A stretch of 64,000 nt of DNA from Kingella negevensis (GTDB lineage Bacteria; Pseudomonadota; Gammaproteobacteria; Burkholderiales; Neisseriaceae). The stretch lies in assembly GCF_030177895.1 (NCBI RefSeq), contig NZ_CP123448.1:1550001-1614000 (forward strand), given 5' to 3'. The notes under the pieces were generated by a model that had not been told where the DNA came from, ran no database searches, and saw only the letters and a program-made list of their open reading frames with translations. Positions 47,661 to 56,581 of this stretch are shown here, one piece after another. Made by a program: the position numbers and the translations under genes. Within the stretch, counting starts at the first letter, position 1. Every line of letters begins with the position of its first letter.

Positions 47661-48884
47661 TTATGGCAATTTGGGCAATCGCACTTCTGTGTAGAAATTG
47701 CCGTTAATCTGCGTTTGATTGATGTGATACATGCGATAGGCATGAAACATATCGGCATTGGGCTTTTCAGGCTGCGACCAGAATTTGTTGAGGTGCTTTT
47801 GGCTGGTTACGCCTGCAATGTCATAACTGGCGTTGCCGATGATTTTTACAGGCAAATTGTGAATCAGTGCGGACAAACCACTGGTGCTGTTCATCGTTAC
47901 CATGCCTACGCCTTGTCGCAATAAATCGGGCAACGGCACGTCATGCACATAAATAATCCGACCGCGCATTTTAGGGTGGGTTTTGATAAACGCGCAAATA
48001 TCGCGGTGATAATCAATAAAGCCTCTGTCCATGGGGTGATGCTTCACAATCAGCTTGCAGTCTTCAGGCGCGTTAATCGCAAATGATGACATAACGTGCA
48101 TTAAGCAATCGCGAACGCTGTGATAATGGCTGTGTACGCGGATTTGACTATCCGTGCTGACTTGCAACGGCAAAATGAAGAATTTGCCCATTTCGCCCCT
48201 GCGGATTTTTTTGCCGATTTTGGCTTCTTTGAATGCGTACCACACACGTCTTCTGCCTGAACGCGCCCAAGATTTGATGTAGTAAAACGGGTTGGCACTG
48301 CGGTGGTGTTGGTAATCGGGAAAACGGTGTTGTTCAAAAAACATCGCCGCATAATAACGAATAGCGTGTATGGCAACAGGTTTAAATCCACCTGCTACGG
48401 GTATAGGGTCTTGATAGACTTGTTGCTTGAGTTTGGGTAATTCGTTCAGGAACCATTCGCCGTCTCGGGGTAAAGCGGAATAGGCATTGACGCCTGTTTC
48501 TTCTAGCGTTACCCAGTGTGGACGGAAATAGCCTTCTTCAAATGCCCAAAAACTGATTTTTCGTATCGCGCAAATTTTTGAGGCAATGCGGTGATACATA
48601 CGCGTATCGCCAAAGCAGACGACAGCGTCAATGTTGTTCTCTTTCACAAAGTCATCAAAATATTCGCCAAATTCGGAAAACGCGGCTTGATAAGGATAAG
48701 TGTCGGGCAGCGAATCGGGATAAAACAAGCTATCGCCGCCGTTTAAATTGATTTTATATACACGTGCATCATGCGCTTGCAGCCATTGGGATAATTTTAA
48801 AAAGAAATCGCCAATCGGTCCTTGCAACAGCAGAATTTTTTTGTGCGTTGCGAGTTTTTCTAAGTTACTGGGTAAAGTCATCAT
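47661..48884 (-). CDS. kpsS: Capsule polysaccharide biosynthesis protein KpsS/LipB
   Basis: 407 residues from ATG 48884 (or 48881). Member of the Kdo-transferase family that, with KpsC, builds the poly-beta-Kdo linker between phosphatidylglycerol and group 2 capsule chains in the cytoplasm. Visible features: ILLLQGPIGDFFLKLSQWL, VVCFGDTRMYHRIA, FWAFEEGYFRPHWVTLE, LIVKHHPMDRGFIDY and MNSTSGLSALIHNLPVKIIG. A further upstream frame extension through a repeat is rejected. It follows kpsC on the same strand. No other capsule genes (ctrABCD, synthase) are in the window. Confidence 0.92.
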   Translation of the reverse strand: MMTLPSNLEKLATHKKILLLQGPIGDFFLKLSQWLQAHDARVYKINLNGGDSLFYPDSLPDTYPYQAAFSEFGEYFDDFVKENNIDAVVCFGDTRMYHRIASKICAIRKISFWAFEEGYFRPHWVTLEETGVNAYSALPRDGEWFLNELPKLKQQVYQDPIPVAGGFKPVAIHAIRYYAAMFFEQHRFPDYQHHRSANPFYYIKSWARSGRRRVWYAFKEAKIGKKIRRGEMGKFFILPLQVSTDSQIRVHSHYHSVRDCLMHVMSSFAINAPEDCKLIVKHHPMDRGFIDYHRDICAFIKTHPKMRGRIIYVHDVPLPDLLRQGVGMVTMNSTSGLSALIHNLPVKIIGNASYDIAGVTSQKHLNKFWSQPEKPNADMFHAYRMYHINQTQINGNFYTEVRLPKLP

Positions 48885-48920
48885 GATAATTGTGTCATAA
48901 AAATTTTTCAGGCTGCGTGA

Positions 48921-48999
48921 TATAGTTAATGTCATTATTTTTTAATACAAGGCGACAACGCTCGCCATGTGCATTTAGCATATAAGGGCATTAACTATA
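48921..48999. repeat. Short Correia-like element, copy 3
   Basis: 79 bp with ends TATAGTTAATG/CATTAACTATA, containing ACAAGGCGACAACGCTCGCCATGTGC and CATATAAGGGC in shortened form. Lies between kpsC and kpsS. Confidence 0.7.
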
Positions 49000-49057
49000 A
49001 ATTGCAGCCTGAAAACTGAATTGCTATATTTAAGTAACAAACGCAGCCTGAAAAGCG

Positions 49058-51103
49058 TTACATCGCCAATAAACGATACAAACGACGCAATTTCTCCCAT
49101 TTTTTTGCCATTTTGCTGCGTTGCAAGTCTGTATTGCCTTGCGCTGCCAACTTCTGTTCACGCAGTAAACCAATTGCCGCCACCACATCAATCCGCCGAC
49201 AACGCTCAGGATTCACGTACTGCGGATAATACACCAAAGTCCCACTCACCAATTCCAACAGCGACAATTTTCTCGTGCGCCGCTCAATCGGCAAATAATC
49301 TGTCGTCAAACCCCAGCCCGCGTAAAACGGCAAACCATAGCAGAAAACCTGCTTACCGCGCAACAAAGCCTCAAAGCCCGTCAGCGAAGTCATCGTATGC
49401 ACTTCATCAGCTACGTCCAAGCAGCCTGAAATATCCGCTTCTGCCACCACCAAATCCGCCAACTGCGCCGCCACATCATCAGGCACAACGCCCACGCGAT
49501 TGCCACTCACCACATCAGGGTGCGGCTTATAAATAATAAACGCGTCAGGATTACGCTCACGCACTAAGCGCAGCAAATCCCCATTTTTCTTAATTTCAGG
49601 CGAACCCAAACGAATAGACGCATCATCTTCCACCTGCCCACAAACCAGCAAAACCCGTTTACCCGTTTCAGGCAGCCTGAAAGCCACATCACGTCCCACG
49701 TTATACTTACTGATTTTGGACGACACCAATTCATCTTGCAAACGCCGCGCCAAATCCAAATCACTCGCCGTGAACGTTTGCTGCTGCAAAATCACTTCCA
49801 AACGCGAAGGCGACTCAGCACTAAAATAAATCCCCAAATCGTCCACCACCAAAGACAACGGCGGCACTAAATTAGACCCCAGCCCCACCGAGCGCACAAA
49901 TCCATCTTCCATACGCAGCACAGCCAAGCCCTGTTTTGCCGCCATGTCCAACACATCAGCCTTGCCAGCCCCCCAAACCAGCAAACGGCTGTTTTCAGGC
50001 AGCGACACAGGCAACTTATCCACCGAAGCCACAAAATGCAAACGACACGTAGGCACAGCAAAAAATGGCTTAATCACCGCCCGTTTCCACAGCGACATCC
50101 CCACGCAAAACAAATCTCCACACACTCGTTCATTAAACGAACGCGCCTGCGCCAAATAAGCAATCACATCATTCAGGCAACCTGAAAGACCCGTATTCGG
50201 ATTGATATAACGCGAATACTGCACATAAGCCGCCGCAAATAATTGCGTCAAACTACGGTTCGCCCGTCTGCCCGATTCATGCATTGCCGCCACATCATCA
50301 TGCCTATCGTCCGTCAGCCCCCAACCTGCATACCACGGACGACCAAACGTAACCACCTGCTTGCCACACAACAACGCCTCAAAGCCCAGTTGCGAAGTCG
50401 CACAATAAACCTTGCTCACTTTCTGCAACAGCGAAATCGCATTCACATCATCAGACAACACACGCACACGCTCGCCCGACAAATGCGCGTCAAAATACCC
50501 CTTTTTCTTACCGCTCAAAACATCAGGGTGCGTTTTAATCCAAATTTCCGCATTCGGATTTTCCTCACACGCAGCCTGAAACAAACGCTCAAAAGTTGCC
50601 TCGTCCGCGCCGCCATAACGAATCGCCATATCCCCAAACGTTTGGTCAGCCAGCAACACAATTTCACGCTCAGGCACGCAGCCTGAAAAATCAGGCGCAT
50701 GATTGTATTTAGACAAACGGTGCGACACGATTTCTAGCATCGCCTGTTCCGCAGCCGCCAAATCTTCCGTTTTCAGGCTGCCATCGCTCGCCAGAATCAA
50801 GTTTTCCAAGCGAGATGGGCGCGAAGTATCGTAATAAATCCCCACATCGTCCCACACCAAAGCAAACGGCGGATAACCCTGCACCCCCAAACCTAACGAG
50901 CGCAAAAAGCCATCTTCCAGCGCAATATAAGGCACATTGTGGGCAGACGCATACGCGCGCGCCTTGTTTGCCGTTGGGCGCAAACCCCAGCCCAGCACAC
51001 AATCCACGTCCGCACTCGGCACGCACAAAGACCATTCAGGGAAAAAGGAACATAAATCAGGAATCGCACGAATACCGCGCGAGAAAATGGCTGCTTTTTT
51101 CAC
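49058..51103 (-). CDS. kpsC: Capsule polysaccharide biosynthesis protein KpsC/LipA
   Basis: 681 residues from GTG 51103 (VKKAAIFSRGIRAIPDL, typical for the family); a TTG 18 codons upstream extends the frame but looks unlike the family. Two tandem copies of a Kdo-transferase unit: the first has YIALEDGFLRSLGLG, KTHPDVLSGKKKGYF and GFEALLCGKQVVTFGRPWYAGWGLT; the second has LRMEDGFVRSVGLGSNLVPPLSL, YKPHPDVVSGNRVG and GFEALLRGKQVFCYGLPFYAGWGLT. The two sites add alternate Kdo linkages of the capsule lipid anchor. Uptake sequences embedded in the gene are read as SGCL. Confidence 0.92.
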   Translation of the reverse strand: MKKAAIFSRGIRAIPDLCSFFPEWSLCVPSADVDCVLGWGLRPTANKARAYASAHNVPYIALEDGFLRSLGLGVQGYPPFALVWDDVGIYYDTSRPSRLENLILASDGSLKTEDLAAAEQAMLEIVSHRLSKYNHAPDFSGCVPEREIVLLADQTFGDMAIRYGGADEATFERLFQAACEENPNAEIWIKTHPDVLSGKKKGYFDAHLSGERVRVLSDDVNAISLLQKVSKVYCATSQLGFEALLCGKQVVTFGRPWYAGWGLTDDRHDDVAAMHESGRRANRSLTQLFAAAYVQYSRYINPNTGLSGCLNDVIAYLAQARSFNERVCGDLFCVGMSLWKRAVIKPFFAVPTCRLHFVASVDKLPVSLPENSRLLVWGAGKADVLDMAAKQGLAVLRMEDGFVRSVGLGSNLVPPLSLVVDDLGIYFSAESPSRLEVILQQQTFTASDLDLARRLQDELVSSKISKYNVGRDVAFRLPETGKRVLLVCGQVEDDASIRLGSPEIKKNGDLLRLVRERNPDAFIIYKPHPDVVSGNRVGVVPDDVAAQLADLVVAEADISGCLDVADEVHTMTSLTGFEALLRGKQVFCYGLPFYAGWGLTTDYLPIERRTRKLSLLELVSGTLVYYPQYVNPERCRRIDVVAAIGLLREQKLAAQGNTDLQRSKMAKKWEKLRRLYRLLAM

Positions 51104-51176
51104 GTTGCCAACCAAACTAAAAAAGAAAAGCGCAATTATATCAAAACCCTTATTCAATTCTTTGTAAACACATAAG

Positions 51177-51633
51177 TATAGTTAATTAAAATAAAAATAG
51201 GACAGTAACGCATCTGTGAAATTATCATAACTAGGCAAAATTGAACGCATATATTTCTTAATATTTGCCCATGTTTTTTCTATTGGATTTAATTCAGGCG
51301 AATAAGGTGCAAGCGGGAGTAACTAAACATTTCAGCCATTTCATAGAGATAAGCATCAGGATTTTGTTCAATATATTGTTTGAGTGCTTGCGTATCCCAT
51401 TTAGTGGCATTTTGCCCTTTGACTTGATGTTTCAGGCTACCTGTTTGTTCTTCTAATTTAATCCAAAGGTAAAGCGTATTTCTTGAGATACCATAGGTTT
51501 TGGCAACTTTACTTGCATTGTTACATTGCTTGTAACAATTTAATGCTTTTTCTCGTAAATCAATTGAATATGCTATTTTATGCACCTCAAAGATAAAATT
51601 GGAATTGCACTATTTTATTTTGAATTTACTATA
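51177..51633 (-). mobile_element. Internally deleted IS630-family element
   Basis: 457 bp with ends TATAGTTAATTAAAATAAAA on the left and, inverted on the right, TATAGTAAATTCAAAATAAA; TA at both edges fits IS630/mariner target choice. The minus strand encodes the first 90-odd residues of an IS630 transposase and, in another frame, its last 40 residues. The middle, with most catalytic residues, is deleted. Confidence 0.85.
51289..51585 (-). pseudogene. IS630 transposase, N-terminal fragment
   Basis: Residues MHKIAYSIDLREKALNCYKQCNN then ASKVAKTYGISRNTLYLWIK: the helix-turn-helix DNA-binding domain of IS630 transposases. From about residue 90 the frame runs into the deletion point and ends. In the next frame the C-terminal piece at 51182-51297 reads LAPYSPELNPIEKTWANIKK, which holds the last acidic catalytic residue (E of NPIEK) of the DDE site. 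Confidence 0.85.
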
Positions 51634-51668
51634 AACGCAGCCTGAAAACACAAAAACACTTATTTTGA

Positions 51669-51697
51669 TTGACAAAACTGCACAAAAAAGGTTTAAT
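51669..51697 (+). promoter_or_regulatory. Promoter of rpmH-rnpA
   Basis: Consensus TTGACA at 51669-51674 and TTTAAT at 51692-51697 with a 17-base spacer, 45 bases before rpmH. Confidence 0.75.
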
Positions 51698-51741
51698 GGC
51701 TCGTTTAATTTTTCCCCCAATTTTATATTTAGGAAACCAAC

Positions 51742-51876
51742 ATGAAACGCACTTACCAACCATCAGTTACAAAACGCAAACGCACACACGGCTTCTTGGT
51801 ACGCTCAAAAACTCGCGGCGGTCGCGCAGTATTGGCAGCACGCCGTGCCAAAGGTCGTAAACGCTTGGCTGTGTAA
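51742..51876 (+). CDS. rpmH: 50S ribosomal protein L34
   Basis: 44 residues: [20 protein letters not shown] then [24 protein letters not shown]. Small, very basic large-subunit protein. AGGAAACC precedes the ATG; the stop touches the rnpA start. Confidence 0.96.
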   Translation: MKRTYQPSVTKRKRTHGFLVRSKTRGGRAVLAARRAKGRKRLAV

Positions 51877-52215
51877 TTGGACAATCGCTTCGGTAAAGCA
51901 TACCGACTGCTGAAAACGGAAGATTTCTCTTCCGTTTTTGCATTGAGAAAACAGCGTTCGCGCAGTTTCTTGCAAGTGTTGCAGTCGGCAGATAATGCGC
52001 TTGGTCATGCACGATTGGGTTTGGTGGTCAGCAAAAAAGCCGCCAAACGCGCCAATCGCCGCAATTTTATGAAACGAGTGATACGCGATTGGTTCAGACA
52101 ACATAAACACCGTTTGCCACCGCATGATTATGTGGTACGCGTTCGCATGGCGTTTGACCAAGAAACCGTAGCTCAAGCGCGTCAGCAACTTGCAGAATTG
52201 ATGTTGCCACGCTGA
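51877..52215 (+). CDS. rnpA: Ribonuclease P protein component
   Basis: 112 residues from TTG 51877, directly after the rpmH stop; [20 protein letters not shown] is the family start. Helps the RNase P RNA to trim tRNA 5' ends. The RNR motif region is [22 protein letters not shown]. The stop codon shares its last base with an inverted-repeat element. Confidence 0.94.
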   Translation: MDNRFGKAYRLLKTEDFSSVFALRKQRSRSFLQVLQSADNALGHARLGLVVSKKAAKRANRRNFMKRVIRDWFRQHKHRLPPHDYVVRVRMAFDQETVAQARQQLAELMLPR

Positions 52216-52374
52216 GAGCCTGTATTCATAAGCAGCATGGCAGTTCTTTTTGTTTTAGTTGGTGCGAATACAAGGCAAATTTCAAGCCAATAGCCATCTA
52301 TTGGCGCAAAACTTTAACTCAGTAGTCGCGCCAAATAAACGAAAAGAGTTATGATGATTATGAATACAGGTTCT
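52215..52374. repeat. 160-bp element with long imperfect inverted repeats between rnpA and yidD
   Basis: Ends AGAGCCTGTATTCATAA and TTATGAATACAGGTTCT. The similarity between the arms extends about 50 bases inward (TTGTTTTAGTTGGTGCGA against TCGCGCCAAATAAACGA). No coding capacity and no other copy seen in this window. Looks like a MITE; different from the Correia-like copies. Confidence 0.65.
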
Positions 52375-52375
52375 A

Positions 52376-52432
52376 ACCTTTTCAGGCAGCCTGAAATGTT
52401 TTTAAAAGCGTTTCAGGCTGCCTGAAAACATA
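52376..52432. repeat. Pair of uptake sequences upstream of yidD
   Basis: Two palindromic TTTCAGGCWGCCTGAAA copies at about 52380-52396 and 52411-52427 in the spacer. Confidence 0.8.
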
Positions 52433-52448
52433 TGGTCGTTATGATTTT

Positions 52449-52661
52449 ATGATGAGCAAATTTTTTCTATTGCTGATTCGGTTTTACCAATTAGCCATCA
52501 GTCCGATGATTCCACCGCGTTGCCGTTATACGCCCACTTGTTCGCAATACGCGATTGAAGCGATTCGCAAATATGGCGCGTTGAAAGGCACTTGGTTAGC
52601 CACCAAACGCATTTGCCGTTGCCACCCATGGGGCGGACACGGCTACGACCCTGTTCCCTAA
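52449..52661 (+). CDS. yidD: Membrane protein insertion efficiency factor YidD
   Basis: 70 residues. Amphipathic N-terminal helix, then [47 protein letters not shown] with the three conserved cysteines of the family. Assists YidC at the inner membrane. ATG 52449 or 52452. Placed in the conserved rpmH-rnpA-yidD-yidC order. Confidence 0.94.
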   Translation: MMSKFFLLLIRFYQLAISPMIPPRCRYTPTCSQYAIEAIRKYGALKGTWLATKRICRCHPWGGHGYDPVP

Positions 52662-52682
52662 TTGTTAAGGATAGTCTAAAAG

Positions 52683-54329
52683 ATGAATTTAGAATTCAGA
52701 AGAATGCTGACTGCCATGGTTGTTTCCATGCTAATCATGCTGGGTTTTGAGCAGCTTTTCCCAAGCAAGCCACAAACAGCCGCGCAGCAACCGCAACAAG
52801 CAGCCGCAGCCACCACTCAAACGCCTTTGGGTGCAACCACGCCGATTAGCGTGGAAACCGATTTGGTTAAAGCCATTATTGATGAAAAAAGCGGCGATTT
52901 ACGCAGCCTGACATTGAACACTTACAACGCAACTAATGACGTAACCAAACCGTTCACATTGTTCGCAGACGGCAAACCTTTAACCTATATCGCGCAATCT
53001 GAACTGACAGATGCCAACGGCAACAATCTGTTAGCCAACGCGCAATTCACTTCGCCACAAAAAGCCTATACGCTGAACGGCGACAAATTAGAAGTTCGCT
53101 TGAGCGCACAAGCCGCCAACGGTTTGCAAGTGGATAAAGTGTACACGTTTACCAAAAACAGCTATTTAGTGAACGTCCGTTTTGATGTGAAAAATGCAGG
53201 CAGCCAACCTGTGAAATTAGGCACATCATACAAAATCGTCCGCGACAACACTTCTCCTGAAGGCGAAGGCTGGTTCACGCACAGCTACAACGGTCCTGTG
53301 GTTTACACGCCTGACAGCGATGAATTTCAAAAAGTGGAATACAAAGCGTTGGATGAAGATTTCCAATCAGGCAAAAGCGAAGCAGATTACCAACGCAAAG
53401 CGTCTGGCGGTTATGTCGGCATGATTCAGCATTACTTTGTTTCTGCGTGGATTATGCAGCCTGAAAGCGTGTGCAGTAACGGTTCTTGTGTGGTGGACAT
53501 CAAACGTCGCGCGGATAATTTGTACACTTCTGGCGTGAACACCGCCGCAGCCGATGTGCCAGCAGGCAGCAGCAAAACATTTGCCGCAAACTTGTACGCA
53601 GGTCCGCAAGTAACCAGCATTTTGAAAACCGTTGCGCCAAAATTTGAGCTGACTAAAGACTACGGTCGCGTGCATATTTTTGCATCGCCACTGTTTGCCT
53701 TGTTGAACTGGTTGCACGGTGTGATTGGCAACTGGGGCTGGGCGATTATTGTGCTGACTTTGATTGTGAAAGCGATTTTGTTCCCACTCAATCAAAAAGC
53801 CTACAAATCCATGGCGAAAATGCGTACCGTTGCTCCAAAAATGGAAGCCTTGAAAAAGCAATACGGCGAAGACCGCATGGGCTTGCAGCAAGCAATGATG
53901 AAATTATACAAAGACGAGCAAATCAACCCATTGGGCGGTTGCTTGCCGATGTTGGTGCAAATGCCGATTTTCATTGGCTTGTATTGGATGATTTTCCTGT
54001 CTGTGGAATTGCGTCAAGCCCCTTGGTTGGGTTGGATTACGGACTTGAGCCGTGCTGACCCATTCTATATTTTGCCGCTTTTGATGGCTGGCACAATGTA
54101 TCTACAAACCAAAATGAGTCCACCACCAAGCGACCCAGCTCAGGCGCAAATGATGAAGATTATGCCGCTGATGTTCTCAGTGATGTTCTTCTTCTTCCCT
54201 GCAGGTTTGGTGTTGTATTACGTTGTCAATAACGTGCTGACGATGGCGCAACAGTGGTTGATTAACCGCCAAATTGATGCGGCAGCCGCACAGCCGAAAG
54301 TGGAAGTTTTGGATAAAGCTAAAAAATAA
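52683..54329 (+). CDS. yidC: Membrane protein insertase YidC
   Basis: 548 residues. First helix at about 7-24, then a large periplasmic beta domain (about 60-340), then the insertase core of five helices: LFALLNWLHGVIGNWGWAIIVLT, LGGCLPMLVQMPIFIGLYWMI, and FFFPAGLVLYYVVNNVLTMAQQW. Conserved arginine-containing groove segment near KAYKSMAKMRTVAPKMEALKKQYG. Inserts proteins into the inner membrane alone or with SecYEG. Confidence 0.97.
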   Translation: MNLEFRRMLTAMVVSMLIMLGFEQLFPSKPQTAAQQPQQAAAATTQTPLGATTPISVETDLVKAIIDEKSGDLRSLTLNTYNATNDVTKPFTLFADGKPLTYIAQSELTDANGNNLLANAQFTSPQKAYTLNGDKLEVRLSAQAANGLQVDKVYTFTKNSYLVNVRFDVKNAGSQPVKLGTSYKIVRDNTSPEGEGWFTHSYNGPVVYTPDSDEFQKVEYKALDEDFQSGKSEADYQRKASGGYVGMIQHYFVSAWIMQPESVCSNGSCVVDIKRRADNLYTSGVNTAAADVPAGSSKTFAANLYAGPQVTSILKTVAPKFELTKDYGRVHIFASPLFALLNWLHGVIGNWGWAIIVLTLIVKAILFPLNQKAYKSMAKMRTVAPKMEALKKQYGEDRMGLQQAMMKLYKDEQINPLGGCLPMLVQMPIFIGLYWMIFLSVELRQAPWLGWITDLSRADPFYILPLLMAGTMYLQTKMSPPPSDPAQAQMMKIMPLMFSVMFFFFPAGLVLYYVVNNVLTMAQQWLINRQIDAAAAQPKVEVLDKAKK

Positions 54330-54339
54330 CACGTTAAAT

Positions 54340-54377
54340 AAAATGCAGCCTGAAAATATTTTCAGGCTGCATTTTTT
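54340..54377 (+). terminator. Uptake-sequence terminator after yidC
   Basis: AAAATGCAGCCTGAAAATATTTTCAG type stem (arms AAATGCAGCCTGAAAA and TTTTCAGGCTGCATTT) with trailing T. Confidence 0.8.
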
Positions 54378-54482
54378 ATAGTTGATTAAAATAATAATGA
54401 GACAAGGCAACAATGCTCGCCGTGTACGATGAGTACATAAGAGCATTGGCAACGCCGTATCATTGCAATTTTAATCAACTAT
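54377..54482. repeat. Correia-like miniature element, copy 4
   Basis: 106 bp; starts TATAGTTGATTAAAATAATA, contains GACAAGGCAACAATGCTCGCCGTG and GCATTGGCAACGCCGTA, ends TTTTAATCAACTAT. It lies directly before the YdcF-like gene and may have changed its promoter. Confidence 0.8.
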
Positions 54483-54522
54483 GTTTTCAGGCTGCATGAA
54501 AACTGTTTACAATATCCTTATT

Positions 54523-55167
54523 ATGAAAACAAAAGCAACCATTCTTCAACGCATCAAAAAACGCCTACGCTATTTGTGTTATGGCGTTGGGTTGAGTGTG
54601 CTTGTTGTTTTCCTGTTGCAAAGCTGGTGTGCGTGGCAAGTATATTGCTATGCCCAAACGCTGCCAGAGCCTGTTCAACATGCCGATGCGGCTGTGGTTT
54701 TGGGAGCAGCGGCATGGGGGAACAATCCTTCACCTGTTTTCAAAGAGAGAATTAACCATGCACTCACGCTGTATCAAACGGGGCATGTGGATAAGTTGAT
54801 TTTTACAGGCGGTACACCCAAAGAAGGTTATTTAACAGAAGCAGAAGTAGCGAGAAAATTCGCATTGAAACAAGGCGTGCCAGAACATGATATTGTTTTT
54901 GAGAACACGTCTAAAGATACGGTGCAAAACTTAGCTAACACCCGATTGCTGATGCAGCAACACAAAATCAACCACATCATTATTGTGAGCGACCCTTATC
55001 ACATGGCGCGTGCGATGACGATTGCGCGAGATTTAGGTATCCGTGCCGAACCATCGCCCACTCCAACGAGCCGTTATTTAGCCGCGTCTGGCAAAGCACG
55101 TTGGAAATTTTTTCTACAAGAAAGTTATGGTTTGCTAGCTTATAAATTGCTGCGACTGGTTAATTAA
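54523..55167 (+). CDS. YdcF/SanA-like DUF218 protein
   Basis: 214 residues from ATG 54523 (223 if ATG 54496 is used; both lack a strong ribosome site). One membrane helix at about 15-37 anchors a periplasmic DUF218 domain: ADAAVVLGAAAWGNNPSPVF, LIFTGGTPKEGYLTEAEVA, FENTSKDTVQNLANTRLLM and IIIVSDPYHMARAMTIARDLG. SanA relatives in enterics affect envelope permeability; the biochemical role is unknown. Confidence 0.85.
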   Translation: MKTKATILQRIKKRLRYLCYGVGLSVLVVFLLQSWCAWQVYCYAQTLPEPVQHADAAVVLGAAAWGNNPSPVFKERINHALTLYQTGHVDKLIFTGGTPKEGYLTEAEVARKFALKQGVPEHDIVFENTSKDTVQNLANTRLLMQQHKINHIIIVSDPYHMARAMTIARDLGIRAEPSPTPTSRYLAASGKARWKFFLQESYGLLAYKLLRLVN

Positions 55168-55201
55168 AAAGCAGCCTGAAAAGTTTTCAGGCTGCTTTTT
55201 T
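55165..55201. terminator. Uptake-sequence terminator shared by the YdcF-like gene and ispH
   Basis: AAAAAGCAGCCTGAAAA/TTTTCAGGCTGCTTTTT between convergent genes. Confidence 0.82.
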
Positions 55202-56135
55202 ATTTGCGTAACTCTTTGGGCAATACAAAGACAATGGTTTCTTCTTCGCCTTTGCCTTGTTGAATATCGTTAATGCCCCATGCTTGGATTTGTTTGATGA
55301 CTGCTTGCACCAATACTTCAGGTGCACTTGCGCCAGCCGTCAAGCCAACTTTATTTTTGCCTTCAAACCATTCGCGTTGCAAAAACGAAGCATTGTCCAC
55401 CATATAAGCGTCTGTGCCTAAACCAGCCGCCACTTCGCGCAAACGATTGCTATTGGAAGACGCAGGCGAACCGACCACAATCACAATATCGCATTCCGCC
55501 GCCAAATCTTTTACCGCTTTTTGGCGATTGGTTGTCGCGTAGCAAATATCTTCTTTGTGCGGATTTTTGATGTTGGGGAAACGCGCATTCAGGGCGGCGA
55601 TGATGTCTTTCGTTTCATCAACAGATAAAGTCGTTTGGCTCACATACGCCAATTTATCAGGATTGTTTACGACCAGTTTCGCTACATCTTCAGGTTTCTC
55701 TACCAGCAACATTTCGCCATCAGGAAGTTGCCCCATTGTGCCTTCTACTTCAACGTGTCCTGCGTGTCCAATCATCACAATTTGATAATCTTGCTCGTCC
55801 AAACGCGCCACTTCTTTGTGGACTTTAGTAACGAGTGGACAAGTTGCGTCAAATACACGAAAACCACGCGCAGCAGCTTCGGCTTGCACGGCTTTACTCA
55901 CTCCGTGCGCGGAATAAATCAGCGTTGCGCCTTCGGGAACGTCTGCCAAATCATCAATAAAAATTGCGCCTTTGTTGTGCAAGTTGTCCACCACAAATTT
56001 ATTGTGGACAACTTCATGGCGGACGTAAATGGGTGCGCCAAATTCTTCTAATGCGCGTTCTACAATGGAAATGGCTCTGTCCACGCCAGCGCAGAAGCCG
56101 CGTGGGTTGGCTAAGGTAATGGTTTTTTGGGTCAT
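55200..56135 (-). CDS. ispH: 4-hydroxy-3-methylbut-2-enyl diphosphate reductase
   Basis: 311 residues. Last step of the MEP isoprenoid pathway, giving isopentenyl and dimethylallyl diphosphate. Iron-sulfur ligands: C15 in [11 protein letters not shown], the cysteine of [13 protein letters not shown] near residue 99, and the cysteine of [14 protein letters not shown] near 198. The catalytic glutamate region and SSNSNRL are present. Upstream of it on the same strand are the DGC gene and lspA, the usual lspA-ispH neighbourhood. Confidence 0.96.
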   Translation of the reverse strand: MTQKTITLANPRGFCAGVDRAISIVERALEEFGAPIYVRHEVVHNKFVVDNLHNKGAIFIDDLADVPEGATLIYSAHGVSKAVQAEAAARGFRVFDATCPLVTKVHKEVARLDEQDYQIVMIGHAGHVEVEGTMGQLPDGEMLLVEKPEDVAKLVVNNPDKLAYVSQTTLSVDETKDIIAALNARFPNIKNPHKEDICYATTNRQKAVKDLAAECDIVIVVGSPASSNSNRLREVAAGLGTDAYMVDNASFLQREWFEGKNKVGLTAGASAPEVLVQAVIKQIQAWGINDIQQGKGEEETIVFVLPKELRK

Positions 56136-56167
56136 ATTATTTCTCTTTGAGATTCTCAGGCTGCCTG

Positions 56168-56541
56168 CTATTTTTCATTCGTTTTTTTGGCTAAAACGTG
56201 TTGGTAAACTTGCTGCACGGTTTCATCGTCATAACTTTTGCCAAAGCGTTTTTATAACCGAGTTCATATAATTTGATATGTCGAGCTTCAGGAATTTCCA
56301 CGCTCACATTTTCCAAACACGATTTGGCGCAATGCAACTGGCAACCGTCAATCATCAACATTGGGCGACCTGATTGCGCTTTTTTCACAAGCGTTGGCAC
56401 TTTGCCACCTACGCCCGAAATACACGACATTTCAAATTCGCCAGCGTGGTCAAGCGCAACGGCTGTATCGTTTGCCAACTGCGCCACATCAGAGCAGCCT
56501 GAACAAGAATAAATTAAAGGGCGAGTGCTGCGTTCATTCAT
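56168..56541 (-). CDS. Putative zinc-binding DGC-domain protein with a frameshifted C-terminus
   Basis: Translation from ATG 56541 gives 116 residues ending at 56191. Family features: [32 protein letters not shown], and the DGC motif [14 protein letters not shown]. After LGYKNA the reading no longer resembles the family. One extra A in a run of five (T run at 56249-56253 on the plus strand) would restore [25 protein letters not shown] and a stop at 56168. Either a real frameshift, a homopolymer switch, or a sequencing error. Sits between lspA and ispH. Confidence 0.75.
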
Positions 56542-56581
56542 GTGTGTTCCTTTTTTGTGCATTTTCAGGCAGCTTGAAAAA

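Noticed and set aside
49021..49536. Plus-strand frame of 171 codons opposite the 3' part of kpsC
   Set aside because: Proline- and serine-rich shadow of a well-supported gene on the other strand.
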